From contig CAWICN010000001.1 of NCBI GenBank assembly GCA_963834725.1, positions 3,100,001 through 3,164,000 on the forward strand: a stretch of 64,000 nt of DNA. Reading direction: 5' to 3'. This DNA is from PALSA-693 sp963834725. Lineage in GTDB: Bacteria > Actinomycetota > Acidimicrobiia > Acidimicrobiales > Palsa-688. This document shows positions 33,376 to 41,997 of this stretch, one piece after another. Within the stretch, counting starts at the first letter, position 1. The number at the start of each line of letters is the position of its first letter. The notes under the pieces are model-generated. The model saw only the letters and a program-made list of their open reading frames with translations, made no database searches and was not told the DNA's origin. The position numbers and the translations under genes are program-made.

Positions 33376-34605
33376 TCAGTCAAAATGCAGTGACTCCGGC
33401 ACCGGATCGGGGAGCCGCTCACCATCCCGGGCGGAGAGCAATCGTATCCCGCCTCCCGACACCAGCCGCCCGACCACTGAGAGAGGTGCCAGCTCGGCGG
33501 GCCAGCCGGTCAGAAGGCGCTCGATGACCGCCGGTGGGGCCGCCGCCAGCAGTTCGAAATCCTCCCCACCCGCCAGAGCCAGGCTGCGACCCTTCTCGTC
33601 CGGGATCTGGCGCAACTCGCGGTCGACCGGTACCGATTCCCACCACAACTCCGCTCCGCAACAGCTCGCGGTAGCGGTCCGTTCGGCGTCGACCCACAGC
33701 CCGTCGCTGATGTCACCAGCGCAAAGAACCCCCTGATTGGCAAGCGCTATTCCTTCGGTCAACCGAGGGCACGGGTTGAGCTGGGCATCCACCCAGGCCG
33801 GGTGGGCCTCAGAGGCTGGAACTCCGCCTCGCAGCACCGCCAAACCACCTGCGGCCCTTCCGAGGATGCCGCTGACGAGGAGCAGATCACCCGGGCGACC
33901 TGCATCGCGGCGCAGCATCCGGTCGCGATCCACGTAACCTCCGGCCACCACGTCGAGGACCAGAGGACCGTCGATCGCGCTCACATCGCCGCCGATCACC
34001 GTGCATCCGAACTCCGCGGCCGTGCTGCAGAGACCGGCCTGAAGGGCGAGCAGGTCGAGGGCCGGCTCCGAGGGGCGGGCGCAAATGGTCAGCAGGCAAA
34101 AGGCTGGTGCTGATCCCATCGCGGCCAGATCGGAAAGCGATACCGCGAGGGCCCTTTGTCCGAGCCGGTACGGCGTGAGCCAGTCTTTGAGAAAATCCAC
34201 CCCTTCGACGAGGGCGTCCTGGGTGACGACCAGAGCGCGGCCCGGGGGTGGCGCCAGGACCGCCGCGTCGTCCCCACTGGCAACGATCATGTCGGGCCAG
34301 GTCGGTGCCGATCGGCGCGATTGCCGCACCAGAGCGCTCAAAAGGGCCCGTTCTCCGACCTCGCGCAGGGTCGGTCCTCCGGCGTCAAAGGGGCGATCGT
34401 CGAGGTGTGAGAGCTCGCCGTCGTCCACGAGCTTCGACCGTACCTTCGCCGTAGCATCCGGCCCGACGCCCACCGTGACGCCCGGCCCGCCGCTAGCCGT
34501 GGCACCCGGGCCGCCGCCGGTTTCTCGCCCGCCTCGCTCGGTGCCCCTGACCTCATTTCCCACGGCTGCACTCGCCCTTCGTCGTGCGGACGGGGACCAC
34601 CGCAC
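33376..34605 (-). CDS. thiL: Thiamine-monophosphate kinase
   Basis: A 409-residue ThiL, making thiamine diphosphate from the monophosphate with ATP. Motifs seen: ASGDDAAVL, VVTQDALVEGVDFLKDW, LAVSLSDLAAMGSAP, TVIGGDVSAI, the GDLLLVSGILGRAAGG loop and CAGDISDGLW. The family is usually 310-330 residues; here an extra 70 N-terminal residues include three 8-residue repeats of a GGPGxTxx type. GTG 34605 abuts in frame the TGA of the upstream small gene (TGA-GTG), favouring the long form, but GTG 34428 would give a normal-length protein. Confidence 0.87.
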   Translation of the reverse strand: MRWSPSARRRASAAVGNEVRGTERGGRETGGGPGATASGGPGVTVGVGPDATAKVRSKLVDDGELSHLDDRPFDAGGPTLREVGERALLSALVRQSRRSAPTWPDMIVASGDDAAVLAPPPGRALVVTQDALVEGVDFLKDWLTPYRLGQRALAVSLSDLAAMGSAPAFCLLTICARPSEPALDLLALQAGLCSTAAEFGCTVIGGDVSAIDGPLVLDVVAGGYVDRDRMLRRDAGRPGDLLLVSGILGRAAGGLAVLRGGVPASEAHPAWVDAQLNPCPRLTEGIALANQGVLCAGDISDGLWVDAERTATASCCGAELWWESVPVDRELRQIPDEKGRSLALAGGEDFELLAAAPPAVIERLLTGWPAELAPLSVVGRLVSGGGIRLLSARDGERLPDPVPESLHFD

Positions 34606-34818
34606 TCAGTGTCGATGCTGACGATCAAGCCACCACTGGGCCTCGTCGGCGACCGTGGTCGACGGGTAGGCCTCGACCCGCTCAAGGAGATCTGCCGCCG
34701 GGTGGTGGCAGCGCCAGGCGTCGACGAGGAACGACACCGATGCCAAGATGAGGATCCCGAACGCCACGGCTACTGGCGACAGAAGTATCGCGTACACGAG
34801 GATCAGCGGCGCCGCCAC
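34606..34818 (-). CDS. Small membrane protein of a paralogous family (70 aa)
   Basis: A 70-residue protein with one or two N-terminal hydrophobic segments (about 3-31) and a cytosolic tail SFLVDAWRCHHPAADL...VADEAQWWLDRQ. The tail matches that of the 54-residue protein at 59301-59465, which has WLIDAYWRRHRHDL...IADEAQRWLDAQ. The shared (V/I)ADEAQxWLD end and the (L)xDAxxxxH segment define a small family. TGA is followed at once by the ThiL GTG, so translation is coupled. Function unknown. Confidence 0.65.
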   Translation of the reverse strand: MAAPLILVYAILLSPVAVAFGILILASVSFLVDAWRCHHPAADLLERVEAYPSTTVADEAQWWLDRQHRH

Positions 34819-34826
34819 TGACGAGG

Positions 34827-35171
34827 ATGGTAGCGCTGATCCTGGAGCGGCGCCTCAATTTCACGGACGCGGCTGCCCGGCTGCGCGGCCAGCCCAAGCT
34901 GCAGTCGGTGGGCCACCCTCACATGGAGTGGGACCGGCAGATGGCCTTCGTCAACCATTTCTACTATCTGTGGGATATCTGTGGGACCCTGACTGGGAGC
35001 CGGCCTTCATCAAGACCAACGCCTACGCCCCTTCGCCATCTGGATCTGCCTCAACGGGCACGGGTGGGCCAAACGCCAACTGGACCGGGGATCGGGTATG
35101 AGGCCCTGGAACCGTCGAGCTGCGGGGGTCCGACCAGGTCGATCCCTCGCCATCGGCCCGGTCATCGCTAG
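34827..35171 (+). pseudogene. Frameshifted remnant of a conserved uncharacterised protein
   Basis: Coding sense runs through three frames in turn. Frame A from GTG/ATG 34827 gives TDAAARLRGQPKLQ...NHFYYLWD. After an 11-bp tandem duplication (tatctgtggga twice, about 34974-34985) sense moves to a second frame (YLWDPDWEPAFIKTNAYAP), then to a third (FAIWICLNGHGWAKRQL), and back to frame A (GIGYEALEP). The FIKxxAYxPxxxxxxLNGHxWAKRQ pattern resembles a conserved uncharacterised protein family from soil bacteria, as I recall it. At least three length changes are needed, so it is not functional unless the sequence is wrong. Confidence 0.6.
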
Positions 35172-35218
35172 ATCTCCTCGGCCCCTTATCCCTCGGCCTC
35201 TGGGTGTTCCTCGAACGA

Positions 35219-35710
35219 TCAGCCCTCGAGGTCGAGGCGGAAGGCCAGCAATGGCACTTCAGGGACGGGCAACCAGTCCCGCTCCGGAACGCGCACGAAA
35301 CCAGCCCGGCCATACAGCTCGTGGGCGGTCGCCATCCACGGGGTCGAATGCAAGAAAATCGCCCGCCGTCCAAGAATGCGGGCCGATTCGATGCAGGCGT
35401 CCACCAGGGCCCGGCCGATGCCGCGGCCCTGGGCGCCGGGGTCGACGGCCAGCATGCGGATCGAAGCCTCCCCGTCTTCAAGCTCCTCCGCCCATGGGTT
35501 GCCGGGGTCGGGCACGAAGGTGACGCAACCCAGTACGGCGCGACCCTCGATCGCGACCAGAACCTCCGCGTCGACCGCCCGCCTCGCCACATCGGCAAGC
35601 TCCTCTTCGTACCCTCCGCTGGGCACCCCTCCGGGAAGAGCGCGGTAGGCGGCAACGACCACCCGGCCTGCCGCCTCGTGCTCGCCGGCGCGGATCGGGC
35701 GAACGTCCAC
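35219..35710 (-). CDS. GNAT family N-acetyltransferase
   Basis: A 163-residue acetyltransferase opening DVRPIRAGEHEAAGRVVVAAY, with the acetyl-CoA-binding loop RMLAVDPGAQGRGIGRALVDACI (QGRGIG) and the C-terminal ELYGRAGFVRVPERDW. Substrate unknown. It lies alone between two broken genes and looks intact. Confidence 0.85.
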   Translation of the reverse strand: MDVRPIRAGEHEAAGRVVVAAYRALPGGVPSGGYEEELADVARRAVDAEVLVAIEGRAVLGCVTFVPDPGNPWAEELEDGEASIRMLAVDPGAQGRGIGRALVDACIESARILGRRAIFLHSTPWMATAHELYGRAGFVRVPERDWLPVPEVPLLAFRLDLEG

Positions 35711-35828
35711 CGGCGCGGAGGGTAGCAGGACCCTTCGCCCCCGCGCCCTCGCCGCCTGAACCCCGGTTTCCGAAGGGCACCCGCGGTTCAGTGGTCCGAA
35801 TCACCAACGCAGTTGAGATCTGAACCGC

Positions 35829-36565
35829 TCAGTGGGGGCCGGCCACCTTGATCTCGGCCCCGGTTGACGTGGCGGGCGCTCTCGCCGCCCAGGTACAGCG
35901 CCGTACCGACCATTTCCTCGGGTTCGCCGATACCGGACGGCATGGACGCCCAGAAACGCGTCACATCGGTCCGGAACGCCCCGGCCAAAATGGTGTTGAC
36001 CCGCACTTTTCAAACCCAGGCTTGCATGAAGCCCCTGGACATGATGTTGAGCCCGGCTTTGGCGGCGCCGTAGGGGATGGTGTTGCGGCTGGGGCCGTAT
36101 TGCGCCATGGAGCTGACGTTGATGATGGACCCGCCGTCCGCCTCGAACATCCGGCATCCGAACTCGACCATCATTTTGAACGGCCCCTCGAGGTTCACCC
36201 CGATGACTTTTTCCCAGTAGTCCTCGGTCACCTCGCGCAGGTCGTCGTAGAGCGGTGACATGCCCGCCGTTGTTGACGAGGATATGGACGGCGCCTGTGG
36301 TCTCCCAGACCTCCGCCGCGAAGGGCTCGATCTCCTCCCAGTGGGCGACATGGAGGTGGCGCGCCCAGGTGCGTCGCCCGGTTCTGCTGCTCACCTCTGC
36401 TGCCCACTTCTCGCAGTTCTCCAGGTTGCGACTGGCTATCAGGACGTCGGCGCCGGTCTCAGCCAGCCCGAGCGATACGGCTCTTCCGATTCCGCGGGCT
36501 CCGCCCGTCACGACGGCCACTTTGTCGGTGAGATCAAACAGCGCAGGCGACGGCATCGCGTGCAA
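35829..36565 (-). pseudogene. Short-chain dehydrogenase/reductase with three lesions
   Basis: Reads as a classical SDR: VAVVTGGARGIGRAVSLGLAE (TGxxxGxG), VHILVNN, then a frame change from one extra base at about 36263-36268 where NNAG should be, then INVSSMAQYGPSRNTIPYGAAKAGL with the catalytic Ser, Tyr and Lys. An in-frame TGA (36010-36012) interrupts it just before KVRVNTILAGAF, and one more extra base at about 35860 shifts the frame before the natural end (GAEIKVAGPH). All catalytic residues survive, so decay is recent or the bases are sequencing errors. Confidence 0.75.
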
Positions 36566-36659
36566 TTGTAGTCAGGAGGATCTCGCCAGCCCTTTGGCGA
36601 ACCGAGCGGTGGAGTAGGTCACCCTGACCGGACTCGCCGCGTGGAGAGGCCGCCGTCAG

Positions 36660-38732
36660 TCAGCCGTTCGCACGCTCATGCACATGGCCGGTCGCGGGTG
36701 GTGCGGACGCACAGTGCTCGGCCGGACGAGGCATATCCAGGGCGGGATTGCTGTCGAAGAAGCCAAACGGTTTGAACTGGAACCCGACAATGGTCACGGG
36801 CATGACCGGCCAGTCCTCCGGGCGCACCACGTGGTGCGCCACAAAGGTGTGCCACACCACGATGTCAGTATTGCGAACCGGTCGCCCGGCCCGGACAAAC
36901 GACGGCAGCCCGGCGCCCCCGGGGTCCTGGTACGGGTAGGCGCCCGCGGCGTACAGCTCCCTGGAGTCGTAGGCGGTCACCCACAAATTCCTGGTCGCGA
37001 ACTGGGCTCGTCGCAGGGCCGGGGCATCGGGTTGAAGGGGTGGGAGGGCACTCGGACCGGGGAGCAGCTGATAGCCGACCGGACGTCCGTGCGCGTTCCG
37101 GACCGACTCGTTGGTCACGACCCAGAAACGCCCTACCGTGCTATCAGCCAGGCGCTGGCCCTCCGTCTCATCCTCGAGGGGTGTCTCTCGGGCCACCCAC
37201 GCGTTGCCGACCGGGTTGTCGGGCCCGGGTGGTGTCGGCACGGCGTCCACCTCGAACACCGAGTTCGCCGGGCCGTCAATGGCGACGTCGAGGCGGACGT
37301 TGAAGAAATGCTGATGATGCGGCCCGTACAGGCCGGGCGCCACGATGGTGCCGTGCGAGGGTTGCTGGCCCGCCGCCACCGCGCCCGTCGACAGAATGCC
37401 GGTGAGCTTCACCTCGTAGGCGATGGTTCCGTCCGTGTGGAGGTACCAGAAAAATCCGTAGTCGTAGTTGCCGATCGTCGCCAGCGAAGAGATCACCAAC
37501 CGCCGGCCTCGCCGGACCTCGATTGATCCGCTCAAGAACTGGGTGTGCTTCCAGCCGATGCCTGTGTCCTCTTCGTGGATGCAGATGGCATTCGGGATCC
37601 GGTGTGGTTGGCCCTGATCGTCGTTGACGACGCCGTCCAGATAACGGATCTCACCCAGACAGTCACAGCCCAGCTCGAGCGAGTTCGCCAACGAGCCGAG
37701 ACCCGCCTCGCCCTCGTCGAAGACGCTCTTGACCCGGTGAACCGGTGCCGGATCGCCATAGGGGACCCACATCTCCGACAGAGACGCCCGGTCCAGGATC
37801 GAGCGCTCCCGGCCGCGGTCCGAGTAGCGCACGCGATGCAGTACCGGTCCTTCGCGGGGCGTGTAACCCACCACGAGGTGCCAGTTCTGCCAACGGACCT
37901 CATGTCCGTCGAGCACGAAGCTCGGCCCATCTGGTTGGCGGATGTCGATCGGCAGAACGCCCTCCCGGGTGCCGGACAGCACAGGGAAGTTCCGGGGATC
38001 GCCAGCCAGCTCAGGCACATAGTTGCCGGCAAAGGGTGGTACCGGCACTTCGTCGTCTTCCTCCACAGAGAGAACCGCGCCCTCATCGAGGTCCACGGTC
38101 GCGACCACGTGCTCCACCGGTCGAGCGAACGGGTTGTCAGTGGCGGTGTATCCCACCCACGTCAAGGCCTTGGCGACGCGGCGGCCGTGTGCGGCGTCGA
38201 CGTCGTCGGTAAACCCCGGCGGCCAAGGCTGGACCTCGACATGGCTGAGGTCGGTGACGCCTCGCCGTCGCAGGGCCGCCTGCCAGTCTGGATCGGCTTT
38301 GACCGCGGCGACGGCGGCTTCGAAGTCCCGGCGAGTCAACTTCGGGCGGGCGCCCGGGATGGGGCGCCACGACAGCACGGTCCGATCGCGGAGCGAGACC
38401 GCCGCCTCGATCACCTGTCGTTGGCGCCGGTCGTACAAAACAATGAAGCCTTCCCGAGCAGGGAGACGGCCCGCGAGCTCGGTCTCCTGAAGGTCCGCCT
38501 TGGAAGGCTCGAGCAGGGAGATCGAGACGAACACCGCATCGTCTGGAAGGGCGGGAAAGTCTCGGTGGGCACGGAGCAACTCCGAAGCGGCCCGGATCTC
38601 GTCCTCGCTCAACGGCTCGAGCGGATGGGGTCGCGGCGGGCCTGGATCATGGTCGGCGGCGCTCACGGCCGCGGTCATGGTCGCGTTGATGGCCGAGTTC
38701 ACGCCCGAACCGCCAGTATCAGTCTGCACCAT
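36660..38732 (-). CDS. Copper amine oxidase (TPQ-containing primary amine oxidase)
   Basis: A 690-residue enzyme that oxidises primary amines to aldehydes with release of ammonia and hydrogen peroxide. The cofactor precursor is Tyr423 in GNYDYGFFW (NYD/E rule), the catalytic base Asp339 in SVFDEGE, and copper ligands His473 and His475 (HHQHFF) plus a His in HTFVAHHVVRPEDWPVMP. N-terminal N2/N3 domains lie at about 35-220. No signal peptide is visible, so it is cytosolic, as in Arthrobacter. Single gene; the P450 gene lies upstream on the same strand, 185 bp away. Confidence 0.93.
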   Translation of the reverse strand: MVQTDTGGSGVNSAINATMTAAVSAADHDPGPPRPHPLEPLSEDEIRAASELLRAHRDFPALPDDAVFVSISLLEPSKADLQETELAGRLPAREGFIVLYDRRQRQVIEAAVSLRDRTVLSWRPIPGARPKLTRRDFEAAVAAVKADPDWQAALRRRGVTDLSHVEVQPWPPGFTDDVDAAHGRRVAKALTWVGYTATDNPFARPVEHVVATVDLDEGAVLSVEEDDEVPVPPFAGNYVPELAGDPRNFPVLSGTREGVLPIDIRQPDGPSFVLDGHEVRWQNWHLVVGYTPREGPVLHRVRYSDRGRERSILDRASLSEMWVPYGDPAPVHRVKSVFDEGEAGLGSLANSLELGCDCLGEIRYLDGVVNDDQGQPHRIPNAICIHEEDTGIGWKHTQFLSGSIEVRRGRRLVISSLATIGNYDYGFFWYLHTDGTIAYEVKLTGILSTGAVAAGQQPSHGTIVAPGLYGPHHQHFFNVRLDVAIDGPANSVFEVDAVPTPPGPDNPVGNAWVARETPLEDETEGQRLADSTVGRFWVVTNESVRNAHGRPVGYQLLPGPSALPPLQPDAPALRRAQFATRNLWVTAYDSRELYAAGAYPYQDPGGAGLPSFVRAGRPVRNTDIVVWHTFVAHHVVRPEDWPVMPVTIVGFQFKPFGFFDSNPALDMPRPAEHCASAPPATGHVHERANG

Positions 38733-38917
38733 CTGGAAGAGGGTACAACCATCAGGCCCCGGCGCCGAAGCGTCGGTCGCATCACCCCAACTCGACCGTC
38801 CTCGTCATTTTCTGTACCGCTGCCCCCTTCAAGTGGGCACTGTTCGCGTCAGAGAATCGCCTGCGGCCCTAATTTTGGGCACGATCTGCACCAGAAAAAG
38901 GGTGCAAGCCGCCGGCG

Positions 38918-40186
38918 TCAGGGATGCAGCCGGACCTCGAGCGATGACACCCCGCGGAGGACGAGGTTGTCCTTGTACGACGGAGGGTCCTCGATGAGCT
39001 CGATCCGGGAAAAACGGCGGGCGAGGTAGCCGAGCGCCAACTGGGCCTCGGCTCGGGCCAGCGGGGCGCCGAGGCAGTGGTGGATCCCGAAGCCAAAGGA
39101 CAGGTGACGGTTGTCGGTTCGGCTGATATCGAAGTCGTCGGGGTTAACGAAGTAGGCAGAATCACGATTCGCGGCGGGGAGGAGGATGATTGGCTGTTCC
39201 CATTGCTTAACGGTCCCACTCGGGAGGTCGATGTCCTCGAGGGCAATCCGGCCGTCGGCGTGGACCGGAGGGTCGAAGCGCAGGATTTCCTCCACCGCGC
39301 TGCGGATCAACTCCGGCTCGTCCCGCAGACGGCCGAACTGGTCGGGTTGACGGCCGAAGGCGAGCGCGCCGTTGGCAATCAGGTTGACCGTGGTCTCGTG
39401 CCCGGCGATCAGCAACAGACCCAGCGTGGCCAGCATCTCGGGTTCGCTCAACTGGTCGCCACTCTCCTCGGCCACGATCAACGCCGAGATCAGGTCGTCA
39501 CTCGGCCGATGGCGTCGTTCCTCGATCAGCTGCTTGAAGTAGTCCCTGGCCCGCTCCCCAGCGGTCTGCGCGGACGCGAGCACCTCCTCGGGGATGAGGA
39601 AAGGGGGGTCGAGGGTCCGCGCTGCCGCCGCGGACCACTCCTTGAACTGGTCCACGTCCTCGGGCGGCACCCCCAACAGTTCGCAGATCACCAGGACCGG
39701 GAGCGGGAAAGCCAGGTCGGCCACCACTTCCATTGAGCCGCGCCCCGCGGCGGTGTCCACGAGCCGTTCGACGATCTCCTGCATCCGCGGTCGCAGCGCT
39801 TCCGCCCGGCGGGGCGTGAACGCCTTCGAGACCAGACCCCGGAGCCGGGTGTGATCTGGTGGATCCAGAGAGAGAAAGGAGGGGGTGATATCCGAAGGTT
39901 CGATTCCAGGCGGCGGCCCCCAATCGGGGATCTTGCGGAAGTCGACGCTGGCGGCAGGGTGGCGCAGCAAGCTCAGACAGTCGTCGTAGCGCGACAGGAC
40001 AAGCGGACCAAAAGGACTGCGATGGAAGGGATCGTCCTCGAGCAGGCTCCGGTAGCTCGGGTACGGATCGACCTTGAACTGCGGGTCCAGCGGGTTCCAG
40101 CTCGCAGGCATGGTCGGCAAGGTACCATCGGCGCCTCCGACTGCGCCTTGGCGGGGCTGATCGGTCGGCCCGGGGTCTCTTGTCAT
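38918..40186 (-). CDS. Cytochrome P450
   Basis: A 422-residue soluble bacterial P450. The I-helix oxygen-binding motif is AGHETT (261-266), the K-helix ExxR is Glu300-Arg303, and the heme loop FGFGIHHCLGAPLARAE carries the axial Cys371. It is a class I enzyme that needs separate ferredoxin and reductase; neither is adjacent. The start lies 9 bp from the stop of the YbaK-like gene, so they form a two-gene operon. Substrate cannot be inferred. Confidence 0.93.
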   Translation of the reverse strand: MTRDPGPTDQPRQGAVGGADGTLPTMPASWNPLDPQFKVDPYPSYRSLLEDDPFHRSPFGPLVLSRYDDCLSLLRHPAASVDFRKIPDWGPPPGIEPSDITPSFLSLDPPDHTRLRGLVSKAFTPRRAEALRPRMQEIVERLVDTAAGRGSMEVVADLAFPLPVLVICELLGVPPEDVDQFKEWSAAAARTLDPPFLIPEEVLASAQTAGERARDYFKQLIEERRHRPSDDLISALIVAEESGDQLSEPEMLATLGLLLIAGHETTVNLIANGALAFGRQPDQFGRLRDEPELIRSAVEEILRFDPPVHADGRIALEDIDLPSGTVKQWEQPIILLPAANRDSAYFVNPDDFDISRTDNRHLSFGFGIHHCLGAPLARAEAQLALGYLARRFSRIELIEDPPSYKDNLVLRGVSSLEVRLHP

Positions 40187-40195
40187 TACCTCACA

Positions 40196-40753
40196 TCATC
40201 CCGGCCGGAGTGGCAGGCCGAGATTCTCCAGCACGACAGCACTGCTCAGACCGGTCAAGACCGGGCCGGGGAGCAGGATCTTGCTGCGGCGGACGCCCGA
40301 GCCGATCACGACGATCCCGTCGTCGACCACCGTTCGGTCGATCAGCACCGGCCACTCGGCCGGGAGCCCGATGGGGGTGATCCCGCCGTACTCCATACCG
40401 GTCAGGTCGACAGCTCGGTCCGTCGGAAGGAACGACGCCTTCCGGACGTCGAGATAGCGCTTTACCAGTCCGTTGCCGTCAGCCCGGCTGGTGGCCAGAA
40501 CCACACACGCCGCGAACCGCTCTTCGCCTTCACGCTTGCCCGCGACCACCACGCAGTTGGCGAGGCTCCCCAGGGGCAGCCGGAACTGCTTTTGGGCCAC
40601 CGTGGTGTCGGACACCGCCGGGTCGATTTCGACGACGCCCACCTGATCCAGAAGACCGGCCTCTTCCAGCGCCGTCCAGGTGGGGCTGGCCACGAGGTCG
40701 GGGCGATCGGACACGGGCACAGTGGACAAGCCGCCCACCACGTATCGTCCCAT
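40196..40753 (-). CDS. YbaK/ProX-like aminoacyl-tRNA deacylase domain protein
   Basis: A 185-residue protein from ATG 40753 with the YbaK/EbsC fold: LGSLANCVVVAGKREGEERFAACVVLATSRADGN, then the catalytic/substrate Lys region KRYLDVRKASFLPTDRAVDLTGMEYGGITPIGLP, which matches the family core. Members clear mischarged tRNA such as Cys-tRNA(Pro) or Ala-tRNA(Pro). It is the first gene of a pair with the P450, an unusual partner, so the operon may be accidental. Confidence 0.8.
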   Translation of the reverse strand: MGRYVVGGLSTVPVSDRPDLVASPTWTALEEAGLLDQVGVVEIDPAVSDTTVAQKQFRLPLGSLANCVVVAGKREGEERFAACVVLATSRADGNGLVKRYLDVRKASFLPTDRAVDLTGMEYGGITPIGLPAEWPVLIDRTVVDDGIVVIGSGVRRSKILLPGPVLTGLSSAVVLENLGLPLRPG

Positions 40754-40813
40754 GCGGCTATCCTGCCAGGCCTCCCCGGAACCCGAGTGGCTCGATCTCG
40801 GCACGAGGACGAT

Positions 40814-40840
40814 GATGCAGGGGATGCAGGGGATGCAGGG
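40814..40840. repeat. Three 9-bp repeats abutting a start codon
   Basis: gatgcaggg occurs three times in tandem, ending directly at GTG 40841. Each unit holds an AGGG/ATG-like element, so copy-number change could alter ribosome binding of the downstream phosphatase gene. Confidence 0.75.
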
Positions 40841-41656
40841 GTGGACCGGCAGGTGAGCGCGCTATCCGACTCGGCTCTGGCCGGGCAGCTGGCCACCGAG
40901 GCAGGCGAGTTGCTGTTATCGCTCCGTGACAGCGTAGGACGACTGGCGATCGATCGGAGGGCGCTCGGCTGGTACGCCGACCAGCGCTCCAACGCCCTGA
41001 TCCTCGAACGGCTGGCCGCCGAGCGACCCGAGGACGCCGTCATGTCCGAGGAGGCGCACGACGACCTGAGCCGTCTCGCCTCCACGCGGGTGTGGATCAT
41101 CGATCCTCTCGACGGCACCCGGGAGTTCATGATCGGACGCAACGACTGGGCGGTGCATGTCGCCTTGTGGGAGTCCGGAGCCGGCATCACCGCGGCGGCT
41201 GTCGCCTTGCCCGCCTTCGACCTGGTCTTCGCCACCGACACCGTTGACCCCGCCCCTGCGTCCCTCGCCGGCGTGTCACCCTCGGCACAGGAGCAGACCC
41301 GACCATTGATCCTCGTGAGCCCGACCAGGCCGCCCTGGTTTGCCCCCTTTGTCGCACGGCAGCTTGGCGCCGACCTGGCCACGATGGGTTCGGCCGGGGC
41401 CAAGGCGATGGCCGTGTTGTGCGGGGATGCTGTCGCCTACATGCACGCCGCCGGCCAGCAGGAGTGGGACTCCGCCGCTCCGGTCGGCGTCCTGCAGGCG
41501 GCCGGCTTCCACGCCTCGAGGATCGATGGCTCCAATCTCGTCTACAACCAGCCCGATCCCTACGTGCCCGACTTCCTCATCTGCCGGCCGGAACTGGCGG
41601 AACCCCTGCTGGACGGCATTGCCCGGGCGGTGGCCGTCCGGCGGGCGGCCGACTGA
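40841..41656 (+). CDS. Inositol monophosphatase family; CysQ-like 3'(2'),5'-bisphosphate nucleotidase
   Basis: A 271-residue metal-dependent phosphatase from GTG 40841; the frame is open far upstream, antisense to the P450 and YbaK genes, but that part is a shadow. The metal sites are Glu70/Glu71 (MSEEAHDD), DPLDGT (88-93) and the C-terminal QEWDSAAPVGVLQAAGF. WIIDPLDGTREF is closer to CysQ, which removes PAP in sulphate assimilation, than to inositol phosphatases. Four 17-bp repeats follow the stop. Confidence 0.82.
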   Translation: MDRQVSALSDSALAGQLATEAGELLLSLRDSVGRLAIDRRALGWYADQRSNALILERLAAERPEDAVMSEEAHDDLSRLASTRVWIIDPLDGTREFMIGRNDWAVHVALWESGAGITAAAVALPAFDLVFATDTVDPAPASLAGVSPSAQEQTRPLILVSPTRPPWFAPFVARQLGADLATMGSAGAKAMAVLCGDAVAYMHAAGQQEWDSAAPVGVLQAAGFHASRIDGSNLVYNQPDPYVPDFLICRPELAEPLLDGIARAVAVRRAAD

Positions 41657-41664
41657 CGGAGCGG

Positions 41665-41732
41665 CACCTGATCGAGCCGGCCACCTGATCGAGCCGGCCA
41701 CCTGATCGAGCCGGCCACCTGATCGAGCCGGC
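41665..41732. repeat. 17-bp tandem repeat, four exact copies
   Basis: cacctgatcgagccggc is repeated four times without error (41665-41681, 41682-41698, 41699-41715, 41716-41732). It starts 9 bp after the stop of the CysQ-like gene and lies in a 341-bp spacer before the kinase gene; the rest of that spacer shows nothing clear. Exact identity suggests recent expansion. Confidence 0.92.
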
Positions 41733-41997
41733 CACCCGCCCAGCCGTCAACTGCCAGCCCCACCGCCTTCAGCCGCCGTCACCCGGCGGCCGAGCCAGAC
41801 TGCCCGTCCCATTCTCGTCGGCCACCACGACTTCTCTCCTGGCGATCCGTTCAACGACAGGTCATCGCTAAACACGATGGCAGAACCGGGACGCCCTTAC
41901 CCAGAGGCACCCGCCGGGGGGCAAGCTACAAACTGTGCCAGGCAGCATGGTTCCCGGGTATGAGCCGAGGCGCGTGCGTGACGCTGTGGACGCAGTG

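Noticed and set aside
39851..40840. Long N-terminal extension of the CysQ-like protein
   Set aside because: The extension is antisense to the P450 and YbaK genes; family alignment begins at about 40841.
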